A stretch of 7,305 nt of DNA from the NCBI GenBank assembly GCA_040307135.1, contig JAWRKD010000087.1, forward strand, positions 1 through 7,305, given 5' to 3'. This document shows, in pieces, positions 1-6,283 of this stretch (within the stretch, counting starts at the first letter, position 1; each line of letters opens with the position of its first letter). Under the pieces are notes generated by a model that searched no databases, was not told where the DNA came from, and worked only from the letters and a program-made list of their open reading frames with translations. The stretch is from Aminidesulfovibrio sp040307135. GTDB taxonomy: Bacteria > Desulfobacterota > Desulfovibrionia > Desulfovibrionales > Desulfovibrionaceae. Position numbers and translations under genes: made by a program.

Positions 1-1067
1 GCGCCCTGGGGGCGCGCCCGGCCCGGCGCGGCGAGTTCAGCTACCGGGCCTGGCGCAACGGCAGGCTGGACCTGACCCAGGCCGAGGCCGTGGCCGAGAC
101 CATCGCCGCGCCCACGCGGGCGGCGGTGCACCTGGCCCAGATCAAGCTTTCCGGGGCCCTGGGCCGCCGGGTTGCCGAGCTGCGCGCCGGGCTGGAAGAG
201 CTCAAGACCCAGCTCTGCCTGGCCGTGGATTTTCCCGAGGAGGACGTGGACTGCCTGCCGCCCGGGCGCCTGGTCAGCGAGGCGGCCCGGACCTTGGCCG
301 CCCTGGACGGGCTCCTGGCCGGGGTGGAGCGGACCAGGGCCTGGCGCGAGGGCGCCCTGGTGGTGCTGCGCGGCCCGGTGAACGCGGGCAAGTCCAGCCT
401 GCTCAACGCCCTGGCCGGGCGGGAGCGGGCCATCGTGGCCGAGAGTCCGGGCACCACCCGGGACTGGCTGGAAGAGCCCCTGGACCTGGACGGTCTGCCC
501 GTGCGCCTGGTGGACACCGCTGGCCTGCGCCGCACCCGGGACGCGGTGGAGCGCCACGGGCTCGAACGCGGCCGGGATCTGGCCGGACAGGCCGACCTGG
601 TGCTCTTCCTGGTGGACGGCTCCAGGCCCGTGTCGGACGAGGACCGGGAGGCGCTCCAGGCCCTGGACCCGGCGCGGACCCTGGCCGTGGTGAACAAGGA
701 CGACCTGCCGCGCGCCGAGCCCTGGCCCGGCGCGGAACTGGCGCAGCGCTTCGAGGTGGCCGTGCTCTCGGCCAGGACCGGCGCGGGCCTGGAGGCGCTG
801 GCCGCGCGGCTTCGCGAGCGGCTCGTGGAGAACGCGCCCGAACCCGAGGCCGACGCCCTGGCCCCGAACCTGCGCCAGGCCGCGGCCCTATCCACGGCCC
901 GCGCCGAGCTGCTGGAGCTGATCCGCGAAACGGACCAGGGCCTGGCCTACGACCTGCTGGGCCTGCGCCTGGACGCAGCCTGCGCGGCCCTGGCCGGGAT
1001 CACCGGCGAGATCGCGGCCGCGGACATCCTGGAAACCGTGTTCAGCCGGTTCTGCATCGGCAAGTGA
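1..1067 (+). CDS. mnmE: MnmE (TrmE) tRNA uridine-34 modification GTPase, 5'-truncated by window edge
   Basis: MnmE is a K+-activated GTPase that, with MnmG, installs the (carboxymethyl)aminomethyl group on the wobble uridine of certain tRNAs in the cytoplasm. The reading frame is open from base 3, so about 354 residues are visible. Roughly the first 100 residues (most of the formyl-tetrahydrofolate-binding domain) lie outside the window. The end of that domain is recognisable (GEFSYRAWRNG, DLTQAEAV, nt 30-90), followed by a helical region with the family DFPEED motif. The inserted G domain has G1 GPVNAGKS (372-395), G2 TTRD (453-464), G3 DTAG (513-524) and G4 NKDD (693-704). The usual GRPN before AGKS reads GPVN, but the Asn that coordinates K+ in E. 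coli MnmE is kept. The protein ends in FCIGK (1050-1064), the invariant family C-terminus with its conserved cysteine. The gene appears intact and functional. Confidence 0.97.
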   Translation, partial: ALGARPARRGEFSYRAWRNGRLDLTQAEAVAETIAAPTRAAVHLAQIKLSGALGRRVAELRAGLEELKTQLCLAVDFPEEDVDCLPPGRLVSEAARTLAALDGLLAGVERTRAWREGALVVLRGPVNAGKSSLLNALAGRERAIVAESPGTTRDWLEEPLDLDGLPVRLVDTAGLRRTRDAVERHGLERGRDLAGQADLVLFLVDGSRPVSDEDREALQALDPARTLAVVNKDDLPRAEPWPGAELAQRFEVAVLSARTGAGLEALAARLRERLVENAPEPEADALAPNLRQAAALSTARAELLELIRETDQGLAYDLLGLRLDAACAALAGITGEIAAADILETVFSRFCIGK

Positions 1068-1075
1068 GGGAAACA

Positions 1076-1333
1076 GTGGGCAGCGATTTTCACGACCTGT
1101 CCCAGGTGGCCTGCGGCCTGGTGCCCGCCATGCTGGAGCATCTGACGCAGAGCAAGGCCGACGAGGTGGTCTTCCACATCCGCGCGGGCATGAAGGCCGA
1201 GATATTGAGCGGCTTCGGCTCGGGCGGGGTCTGGGACTTCGCTTTCCGCCACGGCGTGGGCCACGACGAGGTGCGCTTCAAACGCAGGCGCCCGGCCGGG
1301 ACCGACCCGCGCCTCACGATCCTGGACTATTGA
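1076..1333 (+). CDS. small hypothetical protein coupled to mnmE
   Basis: This encodes an 85-residue protein that I do not recognise. The GTG at 1076 is chosen as start because the GAGGG around the mnmE stop codon (1066-1070) sits five bases upstream as a Shine-Dalgarno. The alternative GTG at 1064 overlaps the mnmE stop (GTGA) but has no ribosome-binding site; it would give 89 residues. The protein has an amphipathic N-terminal helix-like half (DLSQVACGLVPAMLEHL), a central VVFHIRAGMKAEI stretch that could be a beta strand, a Gly-rich turn, a His-rich segment (FRHGVGHDEV) and a basic patch (RFKRRR). It has no signal peptide or membrane segment. Codon use resembles its neighbours, and the SD/stop overlap with mnmE suggests cotranscription and translational coupling. 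Its last 20 bases overlap the 3' end of the convergent minus-strand gene. It could be a small regulatory or nucleic-acid-contacting protein, but no function can be assigned. Confidence 0.7.
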   Translation: MGSDFHDLSQVACGLVPAMLEHLTQSKADEVVFHIRAGMKAEILSGFGSGGVWDFAFRHGVGHDEVRFKRRRPAGTDPRLTILDY

Positions 1334-1958
1334 GCGCCCGGAAACGGGCCAGGGCCCTGGAACGGGCCAGGTGCCGGGGCGGGTCCGCGGCCAGCCGCCG
1401 CAGGCCCTCCAGGTCCGTGATCCGGGGCAGCTCGCCCAGGAGCGCCACCCGGCGGCGGTAGATGTCCAGCACGTTGCGCGCCCGGGCCAACACGTCCGTG
1501 CCGCCCGGCTCGGCCCGAGTGAAGAGGTCGGGCAGGAAGCCCTCCCGGTCGAAGCCCACCAGGTAGTAGCCGCCGTCCAGGGACGGGCCCAGGGCGCAGG
1601 TCTTCCAATCCAGCTCCTCCAGGCCGCGGCGCACGGCCTCGTCGTCGAGGGCGGGCGCATCCGGCAGCACCAGCAGGGCCTTGTCGAACTTCTTGATGGT
1701 CAGGGCCCGGCGCAGGGCGTTGGCCATGCGCGCGCCCGCGTCCCGGCCGCTCTGGGCCCAATAGACCCGCTCCGTCCCGAGCCAGGCCGTGTACTCCTCC
1801 AGGGGCCATTCCGGGGCGTAGCTCACCACCACTTCGGCCCCGCTCCAGCGGAGCATGTCCAGCATGTCCTCGGCCATGGCCCGCCGCAGGTCCGCGGGCA
1901 GGACCGAATGAAGCCCCGGTTCCGGGGCGTCCAGAAAGAGAAGAACGCAGGCGCGCAT
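1314..1958 (-). CDS. DUF2064 / TIGR04282-type nucleotidyltransferase-fold (glycosyltransferase-like) protein
   Basis: This 214-residue protein resembles the DUF2064 family (TIGR04282, 'rSAM/selenodomain-associated transferase 1'), whose fold is that of CofC/GlmU-like nucleotidyltransferases. The true substrate of the family is not established. The start at 1958 is chosen because AAAGGA lies about seven bases upstream. Further upstream extension would run into the divergent intergenic region. Visible family features are an N-terminal hydrophobic strand ending in P-x-PG (residues 3-15), SYAPEW (46-51), a Gln followed by a GRDAGARM stretch (69-78; family QxG-x-LGxRM), and the signature GPSLDGGYYLVGF (124-136). 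Two usual motifs are altered: the KTRL after PG is LHSVL (16-20), and the G-x-D-x-P motif is LPDAP (98-102). Nucleotide or metal binding may therefore be changed or lost. The C-terminus has a short tandem repeat, ALARSR/ALARFR. It is convergent with the mnmE unit and divergent from the Nim-like gene. Confidence 0.8.
   Translation of the reverse strand: MRACVLLFLDAPEPGLHSVLPADLRRAMAEDMLDMLRWSGAEVVVSYAPEWPLEEYTAWLGTERVYWAQSGRDAGARMANALRRALTIKKFDKALLVLPDAPALDDEAVRRGLEELDWKTCALGPSLDGGYYLVGFDREGFLPDLFTRAEPGGTDVLARARNVLDIYRRRVALLGELPRITDLEGLRRLAADPPRHLARSRALARFRALNSPGS
1343..1371. repeat. short 18-bp-period direct repeat around a 12-bp palindrome
   Basis: The 11-mer AACGGGCCAGG occurs at 1343-1353 and again at 1361-1371. 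The perfect palindrome CCAGGGCCCTGG lies at 1349-1360, overlapping the first copy and ending just before the second. The repeat is in frame with the minus-strand gene and encodes its C-terminal six-residue tandem (ALARSR, ALARFR). It is most simply a coding microduplication near the convergent gene ends. The palindrome has no T-tract on either strand, so it is not a credible intrinsic terminator. Confidence 0.5.
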
Positions 1959-2061
1959 GATCCGTCCTTTGCCGGCCCGGCGTGCGGGACACGGTTCCCT
2001 TTTCGGGCCTGAGGCGTTATTCCTCGCCCGGACGGATTTGGCAAGACCCCAAGGAGGACCC
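1959..2061. promoter_or_regulatory. divergent intergenic region with an 8-bp inverted repeat
   Basis: This 103-bp region lies between two outward-reading genes and must hold both of their promoters. ATCCGTCC at 1960-1967 and GGACGGAT at 2030-2037 form a perfect inverted repeat, each copy next to one gene's ribosome-binding site. A second short pair, TTGCC (1969-1973) and GGCAA (2040-2044), sits just beside it. No -35/-10 pair close to the sigma70 consensus could be picked out. The sites might be operators for a shared regulator, or could base-pair by chance in GC-rich DNA. Confidence 0.35.
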
Positions 2062-2511
2062 ATGCGCAAGAGCGTGAGCAGCGACCCGGCCCTGGTGGCC
2101 GAAATCCTGGACAAGGCCCAGGTGCTCCACCTGGCCCTGACGGACGCCGACGGCCCCTACTGCGTGGCCGTGAACTTCGCCCGCGAGGAGCGGACCCTCT
2201 ATCTGCACACCGGGCTCAAGGGCCGCAAGGCCGCGGCCCTGGCCTCGGGCGCGCCCCTGGCCTTTGCCGCGGAAATCGAGCTGGAGGCGAAGCGCGGAGA
2301 AAAGGCCTGCCAGTGGGGCTACCGCTTCCGCAGCGTGCAGGGCCGTGGCCTGCCGCGCTTCCTGGAGGGAGCGGAGAAGCGCCGCGTTCTCGGGCTCATC
2401 ATGCGCAAGTACGCCGGGTCCGACGACTTCCCCTACGACGAGAAGATGCTGGAGCAGACCGGCGTGGCGGCCATCGCCATCGAAACGGCCACGGCCCGGG
2501 TCAAGGGGTAG
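2062..2511 (+). CDS. Nim-like pyridoxamine 5'-phosphate oxidase-family flavoprotein
   Basis: This encodes 149 residues with the split beta-barrel pattern of the PNPOx-like flavoproteins, in the NimA (nitroimidazole reductase) branch, which bind FMN or a related cofactor in the cytoplasm. The ATG at 2062 is preceded by AAGGAGG (2051-2057). Family-like segments are an N-terminal helix ILDKAQVLHLAL (15-26), PYCVAVNF (32-39), TLYLHTGLKGRK (45-56), a GEKACQW motif (79-85), the YRFRSVQGRG strand (87-96), the MRKYAG helix (114-119) and FPYDEKMLEQTGV (123-135). These match the order and about the length (150-160 residues) of the Nim family. The actual substrate is unknown; reduction of nitro compounds is only one known activity, and PLP synthesis is unlikely for this branch. 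The gene ends three bases before a threonine aldolase-like fragment, with which it probably shares a transcript. Confidence 0.88.
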   Translation: MRKSVSSDPALVAEILDKAQVLHLALTDADGPYCVAVNFAREERTLYLHTGLKGRKAAALASGAPLAFAAEIELEAKRGEKACQWGYRFRSVQGRGLPRFLEGAEKRRVLGLIMRKYAGSDDFPYDEKMLEQTGVAAIAIETATARVKG

Positions 2512-2514
2512 CCC

Positions 2515-2604
2515 ATGGGCCTCGTGCAGTCCTTCGACGGCGACAACACCGCCGGGGCCCATCCGGAAATCCTGGCGGCCGCGGCCGGGGCCCTGGGCGC
2601 GTAA
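2515..2604 (+). pseudogene. N-terminal remnant of a threonine aldolase-like PLP enzyme (29 codons)
   Basis: An ATG at 2515, with AAGGGG six bases upstream, opens a 29-codon frame ending in TAA at 2602. The peptide contains the run S-F-x-x-D-N-x-x-G-x-H-P-E-x-L (residues 6-20). This is the start motif of low-specificity L-threonine aldolases (beta-eliminating lyase family, fold-type I PLP enzymes), which cleave threonine or allo-threonine to glycine and acetaldehyde. Intact enzymes are about 340 residues long and continue with an AYG-type motif. Here the frame stops just before that point, and an intrinsic terminator follows 22 bases later. No other reading frame carries the rest of the enzyme, so a large internal and C-terminal deletion is the likely cause. 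It sits three bases after the Nim-like gene, as an operon partner would. It could instead be an expressed small peptide; the similarity is judged by eye. Confidence 0.6.
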
Positions 2605-2625
2605 GCCGCCCGCAACCGATAGGAA

Positions 2626-2661
2626 AGCCCCCGTCCGGCGCGCCGGGCGGGGGCTTTTTTT
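2626..2661 (+). terminator. strong rho-independent terminator
   Basis: A near-perfect palindrome is centred between 2640 and 2641. Bases 2626-2638 pair with 2643-2655 (one G-T wobble at 2634/2647), with AGCCCCCG on the left arm and CGGGGGCT on the right, and then a run of seven T (2655-2661). It ends the Nim-like / aldolase-remnant transcript. On the opposite strand the same hairpin is followed by only three T, so it may also terminate the minus-strand acyltransferase gene, less efficiently. Confidence 0.93.
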
Positions 2662-2674
2662 GTCGCAGCGAGGC

Positions 2675-4510
2675 TCAGGCCGCGGCGCGGGGCGTGGAAT
2701 CGCCGCCGTCGCGGTGCGCGGCCAGAAAGGCCCGGGCCTCCTCCGCGCCCATGAAGCGGGCCAGGGTGCGCGGGCAGGTCCGGGCCAGGTCCACCAGGAT
2801 GAGCCCGTCCATGCAGTCCCCGAAGTCCGGGTCCTCGTTGAAGGCCAGGAGCTTGCCGCCGAGCTTCAGGTACTGGCGCAGGAGCACGGGCAGGCCGCGG
2901 TCGCCCTCCACGTCCTCCACCAGGTCCGCGATGTCCTCGGGATTGCGGAAGGCCAGCTCCGGGAAGCTTCCATCCAGACGGCGCACGGCCTTGATCAGCG
3001 GCGGGTTCTTGGCCCGCACCATGGCCGAAAGCTCGGGGATCAGGCTGTGGCGCGAGAGGAACTCCACCATGAGTTCGCGGGACACGGCGTCGTATTCCCC
3101 GGACACGCTCACGCAGCCGAACAGCCTCCGGTAGCGCGGGTTGCGGCAGATCCAGGCGGCCAGCCCGCGCCAGAGGAGCAGCAGGGGCTGGTAGCTCTTC
3201 TGGCGCCAGGGGCTCACAAAGGAGCGCCCCAGCTCCAGGGCCGGGGACAGCCGCTCCACCAGACCGGGCTGGAAGTGGAAGAGCGTGCTCGTGTAGAGCC
3301 CGGCCGCGCCGTGGCGGGCCAATATCTCGTCCGTGCGGGCGAAGCGGTAGGCTCCGGCCACCTCGCGGGACTCGCGCTGCCAGAGCACCAGGTGGGTGTA
3401 GGTGTTGTCGAAACGGTCCAGGTCCGCGGAGCGGCCCGTGCCCTCGCCCACGCCGCGGAAGGTCAGCTCGCGCAGACGGCCGATCTCGGCCAGCACGCGG
3501 GGCATCTGCCGGGCCTCGGCGGCAAAGACCTGGAACGGCCCGGACTCGGCCAGCAGGCACTCCTGCGGCAGCATGGCGATCTCGCGGGCCAGCTCCGCGG
3601 GGGGCACGGCCCGGGCCAGGGGCTTAAGCCGGGCCGGACCGGCGTGCACGCGGCGCGCGCCGCGCTCGCCCCGGCGCTTGAGCAGGTAGGTGCGGAAGCG
3701 CAGGTACTCGATCATCTCGGCGTTGGACTCGAATCCGGCCAGCTTCTCGAAGGGGATGGGACGGCCCACGGCCATGCCCACCCTGGCCTTGCGCAGCTTG
3801 AGGGTCTCGCGCGGGAGCATGGCCGTGCGCAGGCGGGGGTGGACCAGGCCCGCGGCCTGGAACAGGTTGCTGTTGCGGCCGCGGAAAAAGACCGGCAGCA
3901 CCGGGGCCTGAGCCTTGCGCACGATCCCGGCCACGCCGGGATTCCAGGCCGGGTCGGCCACCAGGAACTTGGTGAGCCGCAGGCTGGCCACCTCGCCCGC
4001 CGGGAACACGGCCAACACATGGCCGTCGCGCAGCCAGCGGATGGCCTGCTTGAGCCCGGCCAGGCTGCGCGAGGCCGAACCGGCCGCGCCGAAGGGGTCC
4101 ACGCTGATGAGCTGCCCGCGGATCTCGGGCACCATGCCGAGCACGAAATTGGCCATGACCTTCACGTCCGGCCGCACCGAGCGCAGGAGCTCCAGCAGAG
4201 CCAGGCCCTCCACCACGCCGAAGGGGTGATTGGCCACCACCACCAGCGCCCCCTCCGCCGGGATGCGGCCGCGGTCGGCTGCATCCACGCCGCGCACCAC
4301 GCCCAGGGTGTCCAGGGCCCGGCTCACGAACTCCGGGCTCTCCTCGGCGGCGCAGTCCGGATTCACGGCCACGGAATAGAAGCGGTTCAGGGTCTTCAGG
4401 CGGAGCATGCGGGACACGGGCTTGCGGACCAGGGAAAACAGGGTCCGGCGCAGGGGGTCGTGGAACAGGCTGGGCAATTCGAACACGGAAGCGGTGCTGG
4501 CGTCCTCCAT
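2675..4510 (-). CDS. bifunctional LPLAT-GNAT acyltransferase, OlsF (ornithine lipid synthase)-like
   Basis: This 611-residue protein fuses two acyltransferase domains. The N-terminal half (about 35-280) is a PlsC/LPLAT-type O-acyltransferase. It has NHPFG (94-98, catalytic-type His95, acidic Glu101), VDPFG (137-141), FPAGE (169-173) and GRPIPF (249-254). The second half (about 325-590) resembles the GNAT-related 'Acetyltransf_5' / OlsB N-acyltransferases: RELTFRGVGEG (347-357), LDRFDNTYTHLVLW (364-377), the VAGAYRF strand (384-390), ELGRSFV (426-432), and a C-terminal block with GGKLLAFNEDPDFGDCMDGL (551-570). This two-domain order matches OlsF, which makes ornithine lipids by N-acylating ornithine with a 3-hydroxy fatty acid and then O-acylating it. 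The amino-acid substrate cannot be read from the sequence, so another aminolipid is possible. There is no signal peptide; peripheral inner-membrane association is expected. The ATG at 4510 follows GGGAGGT. The gene is monocistronic here, divergent from malQ. Confidence 0.85.
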   Translation of the reverse strand: MEDASTASVFELPSLFHDPLRRTLFSLVRKPVSRMLRLKTLNRFYSVAVNPDCAAEESPEFVSRALDTLGVVRGVDAADRGRIPAEGALVVVANHPFGVVEGLALLELLRSVRPDVKVMANFVLGMVPEIRGQLISVDPFGAAGSASRSLAGLKQAIRWLRDGHVLAVFPAGEVASLRLTKFLVADPAWNPGVAGIVRKAQAPVLPVFFRGRNSNLFQAAGLVHPRLRTAMLPRETLKLRKARVGMAVGRPIPFEKLAGFESNAEMIEYLRFRTYLLKRRGERGARRVHAGPARLKPLARAVPPAELAREIAMLPQECLLAESGPFQVFAAEARQMPRVLAEIGRLRELTFRGVGEGTGRSADLDRFDNTYTHLVLWQRESREVAGAYRFARTDEILARHGAAGLYTSTLFHFQPGLVERLSPALELGRSFVSPWRQKSYQPLLLLWRGLAAWICRNPRYRRLFGCVSVSGEYDAVSRELMVEFLSRHSLIPELSAMVRAKNPPLIKAVRRLDGSFPELAFRNPEDIADLVEDVEGDRGLPVLLRQYLKLGGKLLAFNEDPDFGDCMDGLILVDLARTCPRTLARFMGAEEARAFLAAHRDGGDSTPRAAA

Positions 4511-4689
4511 GGGACCTCCCTTTTTTCGGGTTGGGAGTTCCTAGCATCCCGGCGCAATCCGCGTGTGACGCGGGCGTGACCGTTGCATGAAAGTTTCCAG
4601 ACAAAATTTCGCGGCCTTTTCCGGCCTGGACAGCCGCCCCCGGGGCTTGGCATACTGGCGAAAGCGTCCCGAGAACCAAGGAGAGCCCC
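4511..4689. promoter_or_regulatory. divergent intergenic region between the acyltransferase gene and malQ
   Basis: This 179-bp region carries control signals for both outward genes. Besides the malQ promoter candidate listed separately, it contains the inverted repeat CCGCGT-GTG-ACGCGG (4559-4573). It also has a direct repeat of GTGAC at 4565-4569 and 4576-4580, one helical turn (11 bp) apart. These lie about 50 bp upstream of the acyltransferase start and could be an operator. No convincing minus-strand promoter was identified. Confidence 0.4.
4627..4656 (+). promoter_or_regulatory. candidate sigma70 promoter of malQ
   Basis: TGGACA at 4627-4632 matches the -35 consensus at five of six bases. 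It is followed after 18 bp by CATACT at 4651-4656, which matches the -10 consensus at four of six. Transcription would begin near 4663, leaving a leader of about 27 bases with the AAGGAG ribosome-binding site (4678-4683). It is the best pair in the region, but the -10 is imperfect. Confidence 0.4.
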
Positions 4690-6258
4690 ATGAAGCGCCA
4701 CAGCGGCGTGCTCCTGCACCTGACCTCCCTGCCCTCGCCCTACGGCGTGGGCGACCTGGGACCCGAGGCCCACCGCTTCCTGGCCCTGCTGGCCCGCGGC
4801 GGGCAGCGCCGCTGGCAGGTCCTGCCTCTGGGCCCCACCGAGCCGGGCCTGGGCGACTCCCCCTACTCTTCCTACTCGGCCTTTGCCGGGCACAGCCTCC
4901 TGGTGAGCCCGGACTTCCTCTTCGAGGACGGCCTGCTGGAGCGGGCGGACCTGGAGCGGGCCGAGCTGCCTGTGAGCGGCCGGGCCGACTTCCAGACCGT
5001 GACCCGGGTCCGCCGCAGCCTGCTCTGGCGGGCCTTCGAGCGGGCCGAGGCGCGGCTTCTGGACGACCCGGAGTTCGGAGGGTTCCAGCGGGACAACGGA
5101 ACCTGGCTCAATGATTTCGCCCTGTTCATGGCCGCCAAGCGCCATTTCGGCGGCGCGGCCTGGAGCGCTTGGCCCGAGGCCCTGCGCCGCCGCGAGGAGG
5201 CCGCCCTGCGCCAGTGGGGCACGGACCTGGCCCGCGACATCCTGTTCGAGAAGTTCTGCCAGCAGCGCTTCTTCCGTCAGTGGGGGCGGCTGCGCGCCCG
5301 GGCCAGGGAGCTGAACGTGGGCATCATCGGCGACGCGCCCATCTACGTGACCTTCGACTCGGCCGACGTCTGGGCCAACCAGGACCTCTTCAAGCTGGAC
5401 GCGGAGGGCGGGCCGCGGGTGGTGGCCGGGGTGCCGCCGGACTATTTCAGCGCCACGGGCCAGCGCTGGGGCAACCCGGTCTATGACTGGGACAGGGCCG
5501 AGGCCCAGGACTTCTCCTGGTGGCTGGGACGGCTCCAGCACATCTTCGGGCTCTTCGACCAAGTGCGCCTGGACCACTTCCGGGGCTTCGCCGCCTACTG
5601 GGAAATTCCGGCCCAGGAGCCCACGGCCGTGCGCGGCAAATGGGTTTTCGCCCCGGGCGAAAAGCTCCTGGCCCGGCTCCGGGAGCTGCGCGGGAACATC
5701 CCGCTCATCGCCGAGGACTTGGGCGTCATCACCCCGGACGTGGTGGCCCTCAAGGAGGCCTTCGGCCTGCCCGGCATGCACGTGCTCCAGTTCTGCTTCG
5801 GCCGTGACACGGGCCACAATCCGGACGCGCCCCACAACCAGGAACGGAACAGCGTGGCCTACGTGGGCACCCACGACAACAACACGGCCCGTGGCTGGCT
5901 GCGGCAGGACGCCGGTGCGACGGAGCGCGCCAACCTCGCCCGCTACCTGGGCCGCGAGCCCAACGAGGAGAGCGTGGCCTGGGACCTCATCCGCCTGGTC
6001 CAGTCCTGCCCGGCGGCCACGGCCGTGGTCACGGCCCAGGACCTGCTCGGCCTGGACGAGACCGCGCGCATGAACACCCCGGGCCTGGCCAGGGGCAACT
6101 GGGCCTGGCGGCTGCTGCCCGGCCAGCTCGGCGAGGCGGCCCTGGACCGCCTGGGCGAACTTTCGGCCTTCTACGGCCGGGACGGAGTGGAAATCCTGCG
6201 CAACGATTCCTATGAAAAGTCGGCCGCCGGGCTGGGGGTCAGGGAGCGGCAGGACTGA
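4690..6258 (+). CDS. malQ: 4-alpha-glucanotransferase (amylomaltase, GH77)
   Basis: MalQ is a cytoplasmic disproportionating enzyme that transfers alpha-1,4-glucan segments between oligosaccharides and releases glucose during maltodextrin or glycogen metabolism. The 522-residue length is close to the compact bacterial/plant D-enzyme type such as Thermus amylomaltase. Family motifs are present in order: SGVLLHLTSLPSPYGVGDLG at the N-terminus (5-24), SPYSSYSAFAG (57-67), GDAPIYV (214-220), the nucleophile motif VRLDHFRG (Asp295), the acid/base motif IAEDLG (Glu342), the transition-state stabiliser motif THDN (Asp396), and NTPG...GNWAWR (462-474). These positions lie within two residues of the Thermus catalytic triad (293/340/395). 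The ATG at 4690 follows AAGGAG with six bases of spacing. No other glycogen or maltose genes are adjacent, so the gene is probably a single unit. It appears intact and active. Confidence 0.97.
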   Translation: MKRHSGVLLHLTSLPSPYGVGDLGPEAHRFLALLARGGQRRWQVLPLGPTEPGLGDSPYSSYSAFAGHSLLVSPDFLFEDGLLERADLERAELPVSGRADFQTVTRVRRSLLWRAFERAEARLLDDPEFGGFQRDNGTWLNDFALFMAAKRHFGGAAWSAWPEALRRREEAALRQWGTDLARDILFEKFCQQRFFRQWGRLRARARELNVGIIGDAPIYVTFDSADVWANQDLFKLDAEGGPRVVAGVPPDYFSATGQRWGNPVYDWDRAEAQDFSWWLGRLQHIFGLFDQVRLDHFRGFAAYWEIPAQEPTAVRGKWVFAPGEKLLARLRELRGNIPLIAEDLGVITPDVVALKEAFGLPGMHVLQFCFGRDTGHNPDAPHNQERNSVAYVGTHDNNTARGWLRQDAGATERANLARYLGREPNEESVAWDLIRLVQSCPAATAVVTAQDLLGLDETARMNTPGLARGNWAWRLLPGQLGEAALDRLGELSAFYGRDGVEILRNDSYEKSAAGLGVRERQD

Positions 6259-6283
6259 GCCCGGCCAAAAAAACTGCGGTTTT

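Noticed and set aside
41..895. 284-codon minus-strand frame opposite mnmE
   Set aside because: It is a Ser/Arg-rich shadow of the mnmE coding strand and has no family features.
1349..1360. CCAGGGCCCTGG palindrome as a terminator or operator at the convergent gene ends
   Set aside because: It lies inside the coding sequence of the minus-strand gene, is explained by Ala-Leu-Ala-Arg codons, and has no T-tract on either side.
1957..2061. Longer N-termini for the two divergent genes (Nim-like upstream to 1957, DUF2064-type upstream to 2114)
   Set aside because: Both extensions would overlap the opposite gene and lack family similarity. Each chosen internal ATG has its own good Shine-Dalgarno.
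2264..4579. 771-codon open frame on the plus strand, antisense to the LPLAT-GNAT gene
   Set aside because: The opposite strand encodes a protein with clear acyltransferase motifs. This frame also runs through a strong terminator and part of the Nim-like gene, and its product is His/Gln/Gly-rich without a domain.
4648..4660. Possible sigma54 promoter (TGGCATACTGGC) before malQ
   Set aside because: The GG and GC elements are about three bases too close for the fixed -24/-12 spacing of sigma54 promoters.
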